A stretch of DNA of 64,000 nt from assembly GCF_030812475.1 (NCBI RefSeq), contig NZ_JAUSSR010000006.1:248001-312000 (forward strand), in the 5' to 3' direction. The stretch comes from Pseudomonas lini. Its GTDB lineage: Bacteria; Pseudomonadota; Gammaproteobacteria; Pseudomonadales; Pseudomonadaceae. The notes under the pieces were generated by a model. It was not told the origin of the DNA and searched no databases. It worked only from the letters and a program-made list of their open reading frames with translations. A program made the translations under genes and the position numbers. Shown here in pieces: positions 18,626 to 26,927 of the stretch (its first letter is position 1; every line of letters begins with the position of its first letter).

Positions 18626-18668
18626 AGTGCCGGCCCTGAGGTGAAGTGATGGGTTGGCGAAACGCTCA
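18626..18668. other. Fragment resembling the yifB PFRQPHHS segment
   Basis: About 34 of 40 positions match yifB around 16505-16545 in the same orientation, including GTTGGCGAAACG, with one base deleted after the codons for FRQP. In the frame of the minus-strand ORF it still reads FRQP before shifting. It may be a relic of a second ComM-family gene or of an insertion into one. Confidence 0.45.
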
Positions 18669-18790
18669 TCTAAGACCAAGGTGAAAAGCGTAAAGGAATC
18701 GATGCGTACTGATAAATCAGGCCATGGAGCTATTTTTTGTAGGACCGTTCCTGGATAGATGAAGGACGCCAGTGAAAGGATGGGATGGGC

Positions 18791-18818
18791 TTGCCTGATG
18801 AAAGTTGCCGCTTATGAT
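18791..18818 (+). promoter_or_regulatory. Predicted promoter of the higA remnant
   Basis: TTGCCT and TATGAT with a 16-base spacer, followed by AGGAGG before the ATG at 18850. Confidence 0.4.
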
Positions 18819-18849
18819 CACGGATAAATACAGCCTTTAGGAGGCGTAA

Positions 18850-19112
18850 ATGTACGGGATTGGAATGCGCCCGATTCACCCTGGTGAAATTCTCAGTGAG
18901 GAGTTTCTGAAGCCTTTGGGCATTACTACCGCGGCTTTGGCTCGCTCGCTTAACGAGCTGAGGCTGAAATTAGCGACGTTGTGGGGCAGCAGAGCGGTGT
19001 CAGTGCTGGTCTGGCGAAGAAGCTATCCATGCATCTGAACACCACGCCCGATTTCTGGCTGAATCTGCAATCGACCTATGATTTGCGCACAGCCCGAATC
19101 AAGCGTGGTTGA
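18850..19112 (+). pseudogene. higA: HigA/VapI-family antitoxin, frameshifted remnant
   Basis: Begins as a normal HigA (MRPIHPGEILSEEFLKPLGI, then TTAALARSLN) after an excellent AGGAGG site. The frame is then lost; its C-terminal half continues in another frame as VSAGLAKKLSMHLNTTPDFW, LNLQSTYDLRTARIKRG, ending with TGA at 19110-19112. The recognition-helix region between looks shortened as well as shifted. An intact protein of this family would be a roughly 95-residue XRE repressor of a toxin-antitoxin operon. No higB toxin could be read upstream. Confidence 0.8.
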
Positions 19113-19116
19113 ACGG

Positions 19117-19637
19117 TCAAAGCGATTGCAGCATCCGCGAAGCTCGCTTCCACCACGGCTTATCGACTGTATGTCTTGGCTCCTCACGGTCAGGCAGTAT
19201 GTACGGTACGTCTTGCAGTCGAATCCACGGCTGATTATTCCAGTGCAGCAAACGCAATGACATCTCGGGCCAGTTCAAACGACTCAGAATCGGGCGTTCG
19301 GTTGAGGTGGGGTGCTGGGCGTCTCTGAGGGCTGGCACCACATCGTGGGTCAGCCATTCGCGCAAGGCTCGGTATTCGGGGCAGTAGTGATAGACAAGCA
19401 GCGCGTAGACGCCGGATTCGCTGATCAGCAGGGTGTTTTCGATGCGGCCGTGGGTGAGTGTTTTTGCGGTTTGGCGTTGGTCGGGGTCGAGTTTCGGAGG
19501 GTTCGTTCGTCGAGGAAGAGGCGCAGCAGTCGGCCGAGGTCGCGGGCGCTGAACCAGGGTTGGTTTTGCAGGAGGAGGGCGTGGAGGTGGAGGTTGTGGC
19601 GGGTGAAGACGTGGGGGACTAGATAGTTTTCGTCCAT
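19117..19637 (-). pseudogene. BRO-N/antirepressor-like gene with one frameshift
   Basis: From ATG 19637 the protein begins MDENYLVPHVFTRHNLHLHA, continues through NQPWFSARDLGRLLRLFLDE, then shifts near 19488-19499 where one A appears missing. In the next frame it reads on as ENTLLISESGVYALLVYHY, then REWLTHDVVPALRDA, to a stop at 19117. This is the BRO-N/phage antirepressor layout, and the corrected protein would have about 173 residues. Such proteins are phage-derived DNA-binding regulators. Either a true pseudogene or a sequence error; its start codon sits behind a hairpin. Confidence 0.72.
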
Positions 19638-19640
19638 CGT

Positions 19641-19671
19641 GCAGTTCTCGGGTTCGAATGAAGAAAACTGC
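19641..19671 (-). promoter_or_regulatory. Hairpin covering the antirepressor ribosome site
   Basis: On the minus strand GCAGTT pairs with AACTGC, with further TC/GA pairing. The stem ends 3 bases before the ATG and contains the only SD-like bases (GAGAA), so it could hold translation off. Confidence 0.45.
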
Positions 19672-20089
19672 CTCTGATCGTCGCCAAACGAAAAGGGTGG
19701 CAGCTGTGCGCGGATTGGCGAACCGGTGAAGCCCGAAAACCGGCAGACCCGAAGGTCTCCCACGCAAAGCCGCCATAATTCGAGATGGGAATAATTCCCT
19801 GGTTCGAACGTGGTCGCGGTGCGTCGGGGCTTTCCAGGTCGCCAAACCCAGTGCTGAACATTCAGCATTGGGTGAGCTTAGGAACCTGGGCTTTGCGGCG
19901 CAATCGGACGGCGGTGGTGATGTTTGTAGGACGTTGCTGAGATGGTTGCGGGGCTTGGGATCAAGAGATCGTCCGAACACGGCCCGAACCTTTGGCAGTT
20001 CCTACAGGGGTGGTCTAGCCAATGTGGGGTGGCGGATGACCGAGGTGACCCAATTCGCGAGCAGGCTCGCTCCCACAGGGATTGTGGTG
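19672..20089 (-). other. Structured leader upstream of the antirepressor, no gene
   Basis: About 420 bases with no credible gene. On the minus strand it holds AGACC-TTCG-GGTCT (19745-19758), GGGAAT-T-ATTCCC, two copies each of GTTTGGCGA and TTCGAACC, and, at 19955-20012, a decayed REP-like element (CTGTAGGAACTGCC). A full GCGAGC-type REP arm follows at 20053-20080. Confidence 0.5.
20053..20080. repeat. Single REP arm, GCGAGC-type
   Basis: CGCGAGCAGGCTCGCTCCCA palindrome ending 9 bases from the ubiK stop codon. Confidence 0.85.
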
Positions 20090-20350
20090 CTACTCGGTTG
20101 GCGGGTTGAGCTTGGCTTCCAGCTCGGCCACTTTCGCTTCAAGACTCTCCAGCCGTGCCCGGGTTCGTGCCAGTACGACCATCTGGCTATCGAACTCTTC
20201 TCTGCTCACCAGATCCAGTTTGCTGAAACCGCTTTGCAACAAAGCCTTGAACTGGCTTTCGATTTCGCTTTTCGGCAGTGGGTTGTCGCCGCTGAAGAGG
20301 CGGGAGGCGGTGCCGCTCAGGGCGTCGAGGAAGTCTTTGGGCGCGAGCAT
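20090..20350 (-). CDS. ubiK: UbiK/YqiC ubiquinone biosynthesis accessory factor
   Basis: 86 residues: MLAPKDFLDALSGTASRLFS, then a helical middle (ESQFKALLQSGFSKLDLVSR) and a C-terminal coiled coil (LARTRARLESLEAKVAELEA). This is the BMFP/YqiC family, whose trimeric coiled-coil member UbiK helps assemble the aerobic ubiquinone synthesis complex. In related genomes it sits between yifB and glnK; here the island separates it from yifB. Confidence 0.88.
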   Translation of the reverse strand: MLAPKDFLDALSGTASRLFSGDNPLPKSEIESQFKALLQSGFSKLDLVSREEFDSQMVVLARTRARLESLEAKVAELEAKLNPPTE

Positions 20351-20421
20351 GGGAAATGTCCTGGAAACAATGGCAAGCAGTGTATCACGCAGTGTCTATA
20401 GTCAATCCCGACTGCAAGGAT

Positions 20422-20436
20422 GCACGCTTTTCGCGC
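20422..20436 (+). promoter_or_regulatory. NtrC binding site, distal
   Basis: GCAC-N7-GCGC, seven of eight arm bases matching the NtrC dyad; centre about 142 bases before the predicted transcription start. Confidence 0.6.
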
Positions 20437-20454
20437 ATGCGGACGGACGGCATC

Positions 20455-20469
20455 GCACTGTTGTTGTGC
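20455..20469 (+). promoter_or_regulatory. NtrC binding site, proximal
   Basis: Perfect GCAC-N7-GTGC dyad, 33 bases (about three helical turns) from the distal site and centred about 109 bases before the predicted start, like the enhancer pair of enterobacterial glnA. Confidence 0.7.
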
Positions 20470-20544
20470 GTATTCCGCGGACCCTTCTGGCACAGGGTCG
20501 GGTGGTTGCGATCAAGCCATTGAATTCATGGGTTTTTGTGGAGA

Positions 20545-20560
20545 TGGCAAGCTTTCTGCT
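20545..20560 (+). promoter_or_regulatory. Sigma-54 promoter of glnK-amtB
   Basis: TGGCAAGCTTTCTGCT agrees with the consensus TGGCACG-N4-TTGCT except at two positions; GG and GC are 10 bases apart as required. Confidence 0.8.
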
Positions 20561-20599
20561 TAGTCGGTAGTGACCCATGCACTGATGCAGTCGCTGTGA

Positions 20600-21103
<504 letters not shown>

Positions 21104-21137
21104 GCCGCCACAAACCCAACGCCCCAGGAGAAACAAT

Positions 21138-22475
21138 ATGACTCTGCGTAAATTCGCAGGGCTAGGAGCCCTGTTGTCCCTCGTAATGCCCAGCCTGGCC
21201 ATGGCGGCAGACGAAGTGGCGGCCCCAGTCCTCAATTCGGGTGACACTGCCTGGATGCTGACCTCGACAGCCCTCGTGCTGTTCATGACCATTCCCGGCC
21301 TCGCGCTGTTCTACGGCGGCATGGTTCGGTCGAAAAACATTCTTTCCGTGATGATGCAGTGCTTCGCCATTACCGGTCTGATCAGCATTCTGTGGGTCAT
21401 TTATGGCTACAGCATCGCGTTCGACACCACCGGCATGGAGCAGGGCGTCGTCAACTTCAACTCGTTCTTCGGCGGCATGGGCAAGGCGTTCCTCGCCGGT
21501 GTCACGCCTTCGAGCCTGACCGGTCCCGCGGCGCTGTTTCCCGAGGCGGTCTTCATTACCTTCCAGATGACGTTCGCCATCATCACTCCGGCGTTGATCG
21601 TCGGTGCTTTCGCCGAGCGGATGAAGTTCTCCGCCATGCTGATCTTCATGGGCATCTGGTTCACCCTGGTGTACGCACCGATCGCGCACATGGTCTGGTC
21701 CGGCAACGGCGGCCTTATGTGGGACTGGGGCGTGCTCGACTTCGCTGGCGGCACCGTGGTGCATATCAATGCCGGTATTGCCGGTCTGGTCTGCTGCCTG
21801 GTGCTGGGCAAGCGCAAAGGCTTCCCGACCACCCCGATGGCGCCACATAACCTCGGTTACACGTTGATGGGCGCTGCCATGCTGTGGGTCGGCTGGTTCG
21901 GTTTCAACGCCGGTTCCGCTGCAGCGGCCAACGGCACTGCCGGCATGGCGATGCTGGTCACCCAGATCGCCACCGCCGCTGCCGCAATGGGCTGGATGTT
22001 TGCCGAGTGGGTCACCCACGGCAAACCAAGCGCACTGGGTATCGCCTCGGGCGTGGTAGCAGGTTTGGTCGCCATCACGCCGGCTGCAGGCACCGTGGGC
22101 CCGATGGGCGCGCTGGTGATCGGTCTGGCGGCGGGCGTGGTGTGCTTCTTCTGCGCCACCACCCTGAAACGCAAACTCGGCTATGACGACTCCCTGGACG
22201 CCTTCGGCGTGCACGGTATCGGCGGTATCCTCGGCGCGATCCTGACCGGTGTATTCGCCGCTCCGGCCCTGGGTGGTTTCGGCACCGTGACCGATATCGG
22301 TGCACAGGTCTGGATCCAGCTCAAGGGTGTGGGTTTCACCGTGATCTACACCGCGATCGTCACCTACATCATTCTCAAGGTGCTGGACGCCGTCATGGGT
22401 CTGCGTATAACCGAAGAAGAAGAGGCTGTCGGCATCGATCTGGCACTTCACAACGAGCGCGGCTACAACTTGTAA
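21138..22475 (+). CDS. amtB: Ammonium channel AmtB
   Basis: 445-residue Amt/Rh membrane protein. A signal peptide (ending SLAMAADEVAAP) precedes eleven hydrophobic segments; signature pieces include GLALFYGGMVRSKNILSVMM, DFAGGTVVHINAGIAGLVCC and DSLDAFGVHGIGGILGAILT, the last carrying a pore-lining histidine. It admits ammonium/ammonia to the cytoplasm when nitrogen is short and is gated by GlnK. GGAG precedes ATG 21138. A terminator closes the operon. Confidence 0.97.
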   Translation: MTLRKFAGLGALLSLVMPSLAMAADEVAAPVLNSGDTAWMLTSTALVLFMTIPGLALFYGGMVRSKNILSVMMQCFAITGLISILWVIYGYSIAFDTTGMEQGVVNFNSFFGGMGKAFLAGVTPSSLTGPAALFPEAVFITFQMTFAIITPALIVGAFAERMKFSAMLIFMGIWFTLVYAPIAHMVWSGNGGLMWDWGVLDFAGGTVVHINAGIAGLVCCLVLGKRKGFPTTPMAPHNLGYTLMGAAMLWVGWFGFNAGSAAAANGTAGMAMLVTQIATAAAAMGWMFAEWVTHGKPSALGIASGVVAGLVAITPAAGTVGPMGALVIGLAAGVVCFFCATTLKRKLGYDDSLDAFGVHGIGGILGAILTGVFAAPALGGFGTVTDIGAQVWIQLKGVGFTVIYTAIVTYIILKVLDAVMGLRITEEEEAVGIDLALHNERGYNL

Positions 22476-22485
22476 GAACGCGCAT

Positions 22486-22517
22486 AAAAATTTGCCCGGC
22501 TTGCCGGGCATTTTTTT
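22486..22517 (+). terminator. Rho-independent terminator after amtB
   Basis: GCCCGGC-TT-GCCGGGC with A-run before and T7 after. Confidence 0.9.
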
Positions 22518-22688
22518 GTCTGGAGTTTGTCAGTGAAGGAACAGCTGAAAGGTTTTTTCGTACAAGTTTCGAGGCGTTTACGCAGCGGGTTTTTGTGCGG
22601 CCAATGGCTTACATGATTGAAGGAATATTAGGGCCTTTGTTTTTTCCCAGAGCGCGCTAGAATGCGCCCCGAACGTGCGGAGAACTGT

Positions 22689-23114
22689 ATGTGGCAACAG
22701 ACTCTGATTACCTTGAGGGCGAGGCCCCGGGGCTTTCATCTGGTAACGGACGAGTTACTCGCCGGCCTGCCTGAAATAAAGGCATGTCGGGTCGGTCTGT
22801 TGCATTTGTGGCTACAGCATACCTCGGCGTCGTTGACCATCAATGAGAACGCCGATCCGGCGGTACGTCGCGACTTCGAACGATTTTTCAATCGTCTGAT
22901 CCCACAAGGAACGGACGACTATGAACATAACGACGAAGGCCTGGACGACCTCCCGGCGCACTTCAAGGCCAGCGTGCTTGGCTGTCAGGTCAGCTTGCCG
23001 ATTCAGGCAGGCCGATTGGCGCTAGGGACCTGGCAAGGCGTTTATCTGGGCGAGCACCGTGATCATGGCGGTGCCCGTAAAGTCCTCGCCACCTTGCACG
23101 GTGAAGGGGAATAG
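22689..23114 (+). CDS. yjbQ: YjbQ family (UPF0047) protein
   Basis: 141 residues with the family core [20 protein letters not shown] and the metal-site segment [16 protein letters not shown]. YjbQ proteins form compact trimers; some show secondary thiamine-phosphate synthase activity, but the physiological role is unclear. ATG 22689 lies just after a likely -10 box (TAGAAT at 22658-22663), so the in-frame ATG at 22662 is rejected. Same location as in P. aeruginosa, between amtB and sutA. Confidence 0.9.
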   Translation: MWQQTLITLRARPRGFHLVTDELLAGLPEIKACRVGLLHLWLQHTSASLTINENADPAVRRDFERFFNRLIPQGTDDYEHNDEGLDDLPAHFKASVLGCQVSLPIQAGRLALGTWQGVYLGEHRDHGGARKVLATLHGEGE

Positions 23115-23156
23115 GCCGTTGGACATCAACGGCGGTTGAATTTTTTCCGGCAGCCG

Positions 23157-23184
23157 TCGACAGACGGCAAAGCTGGGCTATAAC
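23157..23184 (+). promoter_or_regulatory. Predicted sigma-70 promoter of sutA
   Basis: TCGACA and TATAAC, each 5 of 6 to consensus, with a 16-base spacer, 32 bases before the start codon. Confidence 0.5.
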
Positions 23185-23216
23185 TAATCTGCTTTTCGCA
23201 AGTCATGAGGTAGAAC

Positions 23217-23543
23217 ATGAGCGACGATGATCTGGAAAACGACGACCTCGAAGTAGGCGACGACGACGAAACCGAAGAAGGCCTTGAAACGGCGGCAGAA
23301 GACGTCGCTGAAGACGACGATGGCGGTGATACGCCCATCCCGACTGCCAAAGGCAAGGCCAAGGCTGCGGTGTCGGTCGATGAGCTGCCAAGCGTCGAAG
23401 CCAAGAACAAGGAACGCGATGCCCTGGCCAAGGCCATGGAAGAGTTTCTTGCGCGCGGCGGCAAGGTGCAGGAAGTGGAGGCTAATGTGGTCGCCGATCC
23501 TCCCAAGAAGCCTGACAACAAGTACGGTAGCCGGCCTATCTGA
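23217..23543 (+). CDS. sutA: SutA, RNA polymerase-binding regulator of slow growth
   Basis: 108 residues: a very acidic disordered N-terminus (MSDDDLENDDLEVGDDDETE), a short central helix (SVEAKNKERDALAKAMEEFL) and a flexible C-terminal tail ending KYGSRPI. This is the SutA pattern. In P. aeruginosa SutA binds RNA polymerase and raises ribosomal and housekeeping transcription in slowly growing cells. Its location between yjbQ and the yigB operon agrees. Monocistronic, with its own promoter and terminator. Confidence 0.92.
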   Translation: MSDDDLENDDLEVGDDDETEEGLETAAEDVAEDDDGGDTPIPTAKGKAKAAVSVDELPSVEAKNKERDALAKAMEEFLARGGKVQEVEANVVADPPKKPDNKYGSRPI

Positions 23544-23562
23544 GCGCCTGCCTTGCTTGCTG

Positions 23563-23592
23563 AAAAAGCCCGCCGTCGCTGCGGGCTTTTTC
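23563..23592. terminator. Terminator after sutA
   Basis: AAAAAGCCCGC-loop-GCGGGCTTTTT; symmetric, so it can serve the converging yigB operon too. Confidence 0.88.
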
Positions 23593-23628
23593 ATGGGTGG
23601 ACAACTGCCAGAGCCTGGCGCAATCCCT

Positions 23629-23718
23629 TGTAGGAGCTGGCTTGCCGGCGAAGGCGGTGTGTCAGTCGATACATGTATTGACTGGGAGGCCGCCTTCGCC
23701 GGCAAGCCAGCTCCTACA
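23629..23718. repeat. REPIN, GGAGCTGGCTTGCC-type
   Basis: Inverted TGTAGGAGCTGGCTTGCCGG arms between the converging sutA and yigB. Confidence 0.92.
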
Positions 23719-23747
23719 GGGGTTTGCGGTGTTAGTTGGGTTGAGTT

Positions 23748-24455
23748 TCAGGCCGAGCCGGCATTCCACCGTGCCAGCAACGCCGGCAAATCGCTCAGGC
23801 TGCGAATCTCCGCGTCCGGCAAGCGATCCGCTTCCCAGGCTTTACCCGTCGGGTTGAACCAGATCGCCCGCAACCCCGCCTGCTGGGCACCCGCGATGTC
23901 ATCCCCCGGATGGTCGCCAATATGCACCGCCGTGTCGGCGGTCGCGCCACCGCGCTGCAACGCCTCATGAAACAGACGCGCATCGGGTTTGGCGATGCCG
24001 ATGTCTTCGGCGCACAGGGCAAACTTGAAGTAATCGGCCAGCCCTAATCGGCGCACATCGGCGTTGCCATTGGTGACCACGCCCAAGGCGTAGTGCCTGG
24101 CCAGGGTTTCCAGTGTCGGTTCGACTTCAGGGAACACTTCGATCTGATGCCGAGCATGCAGAAACACTTCAAAGCTCTTGTCCGCCAGGTCTGAAGCCTG
24201 ACCATGGTCGTAGCCGGCCTCTTCCAGCGCGTGAAACAGCACCCGCCGACGCAGGGCGCTGATGCGGTGCTTGAGGCTCGGTTCACTGCTCAGAATCCGT
24301 TCACGAATGGTCCACAAATGCTCCACCGGTAGCGCGCCCAGATTGGGTGCGTGCTCGGTCAGCCATTCACGCAAGATGGCTTCGGCGCTGACGATCACCG
24401 GCGCGGTGTCCCACAGGGTGTCGTCGAGGTCGAAGGTGATCAATTTGATGGTCAT
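23748..24455 (-). CDS. yigB: HAD-superfamily hydrolase (YigB-like phosphatase)
   Basis: 235 residues with HAD motif [10 protein letters not shown] near the N-terminus, motif [10 protein letters not shown] and motifs III/IV around [11 protein letters not shown] and [12 protein letters not shown]. Members in this position, next to xerC as in E. coli, are YigB phosphatases, which remove phosphate from FMN or the riboflavin precursor. The ATG overlaps the xerC stop by 4 bases, so it is translationally coupled and last in the lptM-lysA-dapF-DUF484-xerC-yigB operon. Substrate inferred only. Confidence 0.85.
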   Translation of the reverse strand: MTIKLITFDLDDTLWDTAPVIVSAEAILREWLTEHAPNLGALPVEHLWTIRERILSSEPSLKHRISALRRRVLFHALEEAGYDHGQASDLADKSFEVFLHARHQIEVFPEVEPTLETLARHYALGVVTNGNADVRRLGLADYFKFALCAEDIGIAKPDARLFHEALQRGGATADTAVHIGDHPGDDIAGAQQAGLRAIWFNPTGKAWEADRLPDAEIRSLSDLPALLARWNAGSA

Positions 24456-25351
24456 GAATCATCGCCTTTAATGCGTTTGGCCCGTGGATGGGCGCTGTCG
24501 TAGACCGTCGCCAAGTGCTGGAAGTCCAGGTGGGTGTAAATCTGGGTGGTCTTGATGTCTGAGTGGCCGAGCAGTTCTTGGACCGCTCGCAGATCCTGTG
24601 AGGATTCCAGCAAATGGCTGGCAAAGGAATGCCGCAACATGTGCGGGTGCAGATTTTGCCCCAGCTCGCGTTCGCCAGCAGCCTTGACCCGTACCTGAAT
24701 CGCCCGGGGGCCGAGGCGACGGCCTTGCTGGCTGACAAACACGGCGTCGTCCGGCGGATTGGCCATGGCTCGCAACGGCAGCCACTGTTCCAGTGCTTCG
24801 CGCGCTTTCTTGCCGACGGGCAACAACCGCGTCTTGCTGCCCTTGCCGAGCACCTGGACCATCCCGTCGGCCAGATCCAGCTGATCGAGATTGAGCCCGG
24901 TCAGCTCGGAAAGGCGCAGTCCCGAAGAATAAAACAACTCCAGGATCGCCTGGTCCCGACGCGCCAGAAAATCATCTTCCACCGCACCTTCCAGCAATTG
25001 CAACGCGCGGTCGGTATCGAGGGTTTTCGGCAAGCGGCGTTCGCCCTTGGGCGGTGCCAGACCGTTGGCCGGATCGTGGTCGCAAAGACCTTCGCGGTTC
25101 AAATAGTGATACAGCCCGCGCACCGCCGAGAGTAGCCGCGCCAGGCTGCGGGACGATTGGCCCTGGGCGTGCAAACGGGCGATCAGGCTGCGCAGGCGCT
25201 GGATATCCAGGGCGGCCCAGCTGTCGATGTTCTGTTTGACGCACCAGACCAGCACTTTGTCGAGGTCGCGACGGTAGGCGTACAGCGTATGGGGGGACAC
25301 CTGTCGCTCACTGCGCAAGTGTTCGCAGTAAGCGTCCAGTTGCCGTTCCAC
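24452..25351 (-). CDS. xerC: Tyrosine recombinase XerC
   Basis: 299 residues: an N-terminal SAM-like core-binding domain ([20 protein letters not shown]) and a catalytic domain with the Arg in [11 protein letters not shown], HxxR in [12 protein letters not shown], the late His in [10 protein letters not shown] and the nucleophile Tyr in IYTHLDF. With XerD it resolves chromosome dimers at dif near the terminus. In fluorescent pseudomonads the same gene is called sss and is needed for root colonisation. Operonic with DUF484 upstream (2-base gap) and yigB downstream. Confidence 0.95.
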   Translation of the reverse strand: MERQLDAYCEHLRSERQVSPHTLYAYRRDLDKVLVWCVKQNIDSWAALDIQRLRSLIARLHAQGQSSRSLARLLSAVRGLYHYLNREGLCDHDPANGLAPPKGERRLPKTLDTDRALQLLEGAVEDDFLARRDQAILELFYSSGLRLSELTGLNLDQLDLADGMVQVLGKGSKTRLLPVGKKAREALEQWLPLRAMANPPDDAVFVSQQGRRLGPRAIQVRVKAAGERELGQNLHPHMLRHSFASHLLESSQDLRAVQELLGHSDIKTTQIYTHLDFQHLATVYDSAHPRAKRIKGDDS

Positions 25352-25353
25352 GA

Positions 25354-26079
25354 TCAGCGCACCGAGCGCAGGGAGCTGCTGACCCGTGGCAGCACGCGGC
25401 CCATGACTTCGGCGATATAGCTCAAAAACAGCGTGCCCACCGAGCTCTTGTAGTGCTGCGGATCGCGGCTGGCGATGGCCAGGACGCCATGGATGCCTTG
25501 ATGGCTGATGGCGACGACCGCGGTGGAGCCGATCTGCTTGCGTTGTTCTTCGCCGAACAGGAAATCCAGTTCATGCTCACGCAGGCTGCCGCTGATGCTC
25601 TTGTCTTCCGAGAGCAGGCCGCCGATGGCCGTCTGTGCCTCTTCATGGGTCACCCAGCGGCCGACCGGCATCGGGTTGTCACCCAGCAGGATCAAGCTGA
25701 CAAAGGGCACCTGGAAGTCCTGGCGCAGGCTGTCTTCGACGCTGATTACCACGTCTTCGAGGCTGGTGGCGTCCATCAGCGCGAGAATCAGGCGGCGGGT
25801 CTTGTCGAACAGACGGTCGTTGTCGCGGGCCACGTCCATCAGGTGCGACAGGCGATGACGCAACTCGATGTTGCGGTCGCGCAGGATGGTCATCTGGCGT
25901 TCCACCAGCGACACGGTGTCGCCGCGCTGGTGGGGAATGCGCAAGGCCGGGAGCAGTTCTTCATGCTCGACGAAAAAATCCGGATGAGTCTCCAGGTACG
26001 CGGCAATCGCCGCCGCCTCAAGGCTTTCGGAAGGGGATTCGTCGGGCTGTAGGGCGGGAACCTGAGGCTTATCTTTCAT
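25354..26079 (-). CDS. DUF484 GAF-like protein (YigA family)
   Basis: 241 residues starting at ATG 26079 with GAGAGAG upstream; a longer start would overlap dapF. An N-terminal helical region ([20 protein letters not shown]) leads into a coiled coil ([20 protein letters not shown]) and a GAF-like C-terminal domain. The family nearly always lies between dapF and xerC, but its role is not known; the GAF-like domain suggests ligand or protein sensing. Confidence 0.88.
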   Translation of the reverse strand: MKDKPQVPALQPDESPSESLEAAAIAAYLETHPDFFVEHEELLPALRIPHQRGDTVSLVERQMTILRDRNIELRHRLSHLMDVARDNDRLFDKTRRLILALMDATSLEDVVISVEDSLRQDFQVPFVSLILLGDNPMPVGRWVTHEEAQTAIGGLLSEDKSISGSLREHELDFLFGEEQRKQIGSTAVVAISHQGIHGVLAIASRDPQHYKSSVGTLFLSYIAEVMGRVLPRVSSSLRSVR

Positions 26080-26092
26080 GGATTTGACTCTC

Positions 26093-26923
26093 TCAAAGAC
26101 GCACTTGTCCTTCATAAACGCGTACTGCCGGGCCGGTCATCATCACCGGTTGGCCGGGGCCTGCCCATTCAATGGACAGGCGCCCGCCTGGCAGGTCGAT
26201 CAATAGAGGCGAATCCATCCACCCCTGGCTGATCGCGGCCACTGCGGCAGCACAGGCGCCGGTTCCGCAAGCCTGGGTTTCCCCGGCCCCGCGTTCCCAG
26301 ACGCGCAGCTGCGCACGATTGCGGTCGATGACCTGGAGAAAACCGACATTGACCCGCGATGGGAAGCGCGGATGGTGTTCGATTTTTGGTCCCAGCTCAT
26401 GCACCGGTGCGTTGTTGATATCGCTGACCCGCAGTACCGCATGGGGATTGCCCATGGACACGGCGGCCAATTCGACTGCAGTACCTTCGACATCAACCCG
26501 ATAACTCAGGGCCTGTTCCGGTGCGTCGAACGGAATGTCGGCCGGCACCAGACGCGGGGCGCCCATATTGACCCCGATCTGCCCGTCGCTGCGGATATCC
26601 AGTTCGATGATGCCGCTTTTGGTTTCGACCCGGATCTGCCGTTTCGCGGTCAGGCGCTTATCGAGCACGAAGCGGGCGAAACAGCGGGCACCGTTGCCAC
26701 ACTGTTCCACTTCGGAGCCGTCTGCGTTGAAGATCCGATAACGGAAATCCACGTCCGGGTTGCTTGGCGCTTCGACGATCAGCAACTGGTCGAAACCGAT
26801 TCCGGTGTGCCGATCTCCCCATTGCTTGGCATGCTTGGGTAAAATATGCGCGTGCTGGCTGACCAGGTCGAGGACCATGAAGTCATTGCCCAGGCCGTGC
26901 ATCTTGGTAAAACGCAGCAGCAT
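26093..26923 (-). CDS. dapF: Diaminopimelate epimerase
   Basis: 276-residue PLP-independent epimerase converting LL- to meso-diaminopimelate for lysine and peptidoglycan. Both catalytic cysteines are present: in [13 protein letters not shown] (Cys75) and in [16 protein letters not shown] near residue 220. Starts [20 protein letters not shown]. It follows lysA by 4 bases and precedes DUF484, making a compact lysine/DAP operon. Confidence 0.97.
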   Translation of the reverse strand: MLLRFTKMHGLGNDFMVLDLVSQHAHILPKHAKQWGDRHTGIGFDQLLIVEAPSNPDVDFRYRIFNADGSEVEQCGNGARCFARFVLDKRLTAKRQIRVETKSGIIELDIRSDGQIGVNMGAPRLVPADIPFDAPEQALSYRVDVEGTAVELAAVSMGNPHAVLRVSDINNAPVHELGPKIEHHPRFPSRVNVGFLQVIDRNRAQLRVWERGAGETQACGTGACAAAVAAISQGWMDSPLLIDLPGGRLSIEWAGPGQPVMMTGPAVRVYEGQVRL

Positions 26924-26927
26924 GGTA

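Noticed and set aside
18600..18849. A higB toxin gene ahead of the higA remnant
   Set aside because: No frame showed HigB features such as the usual WRICF or EIVDYH segments.
19117..19980. 287-codon minus-strand frame as a single proline-rich protein
   Set aside because: Only its C-terminal third is protein-like and continues the antirepressor read in another frame; the rest is leader sequence and frameshifted shadow.
20488..20509. TGGCAC ... TTGC as a sigma-54 promoter for glnK
   Set aside because: The spacing between the GG and GC elements is wrong; the site at 20545-20560 fits spacing and consensus.
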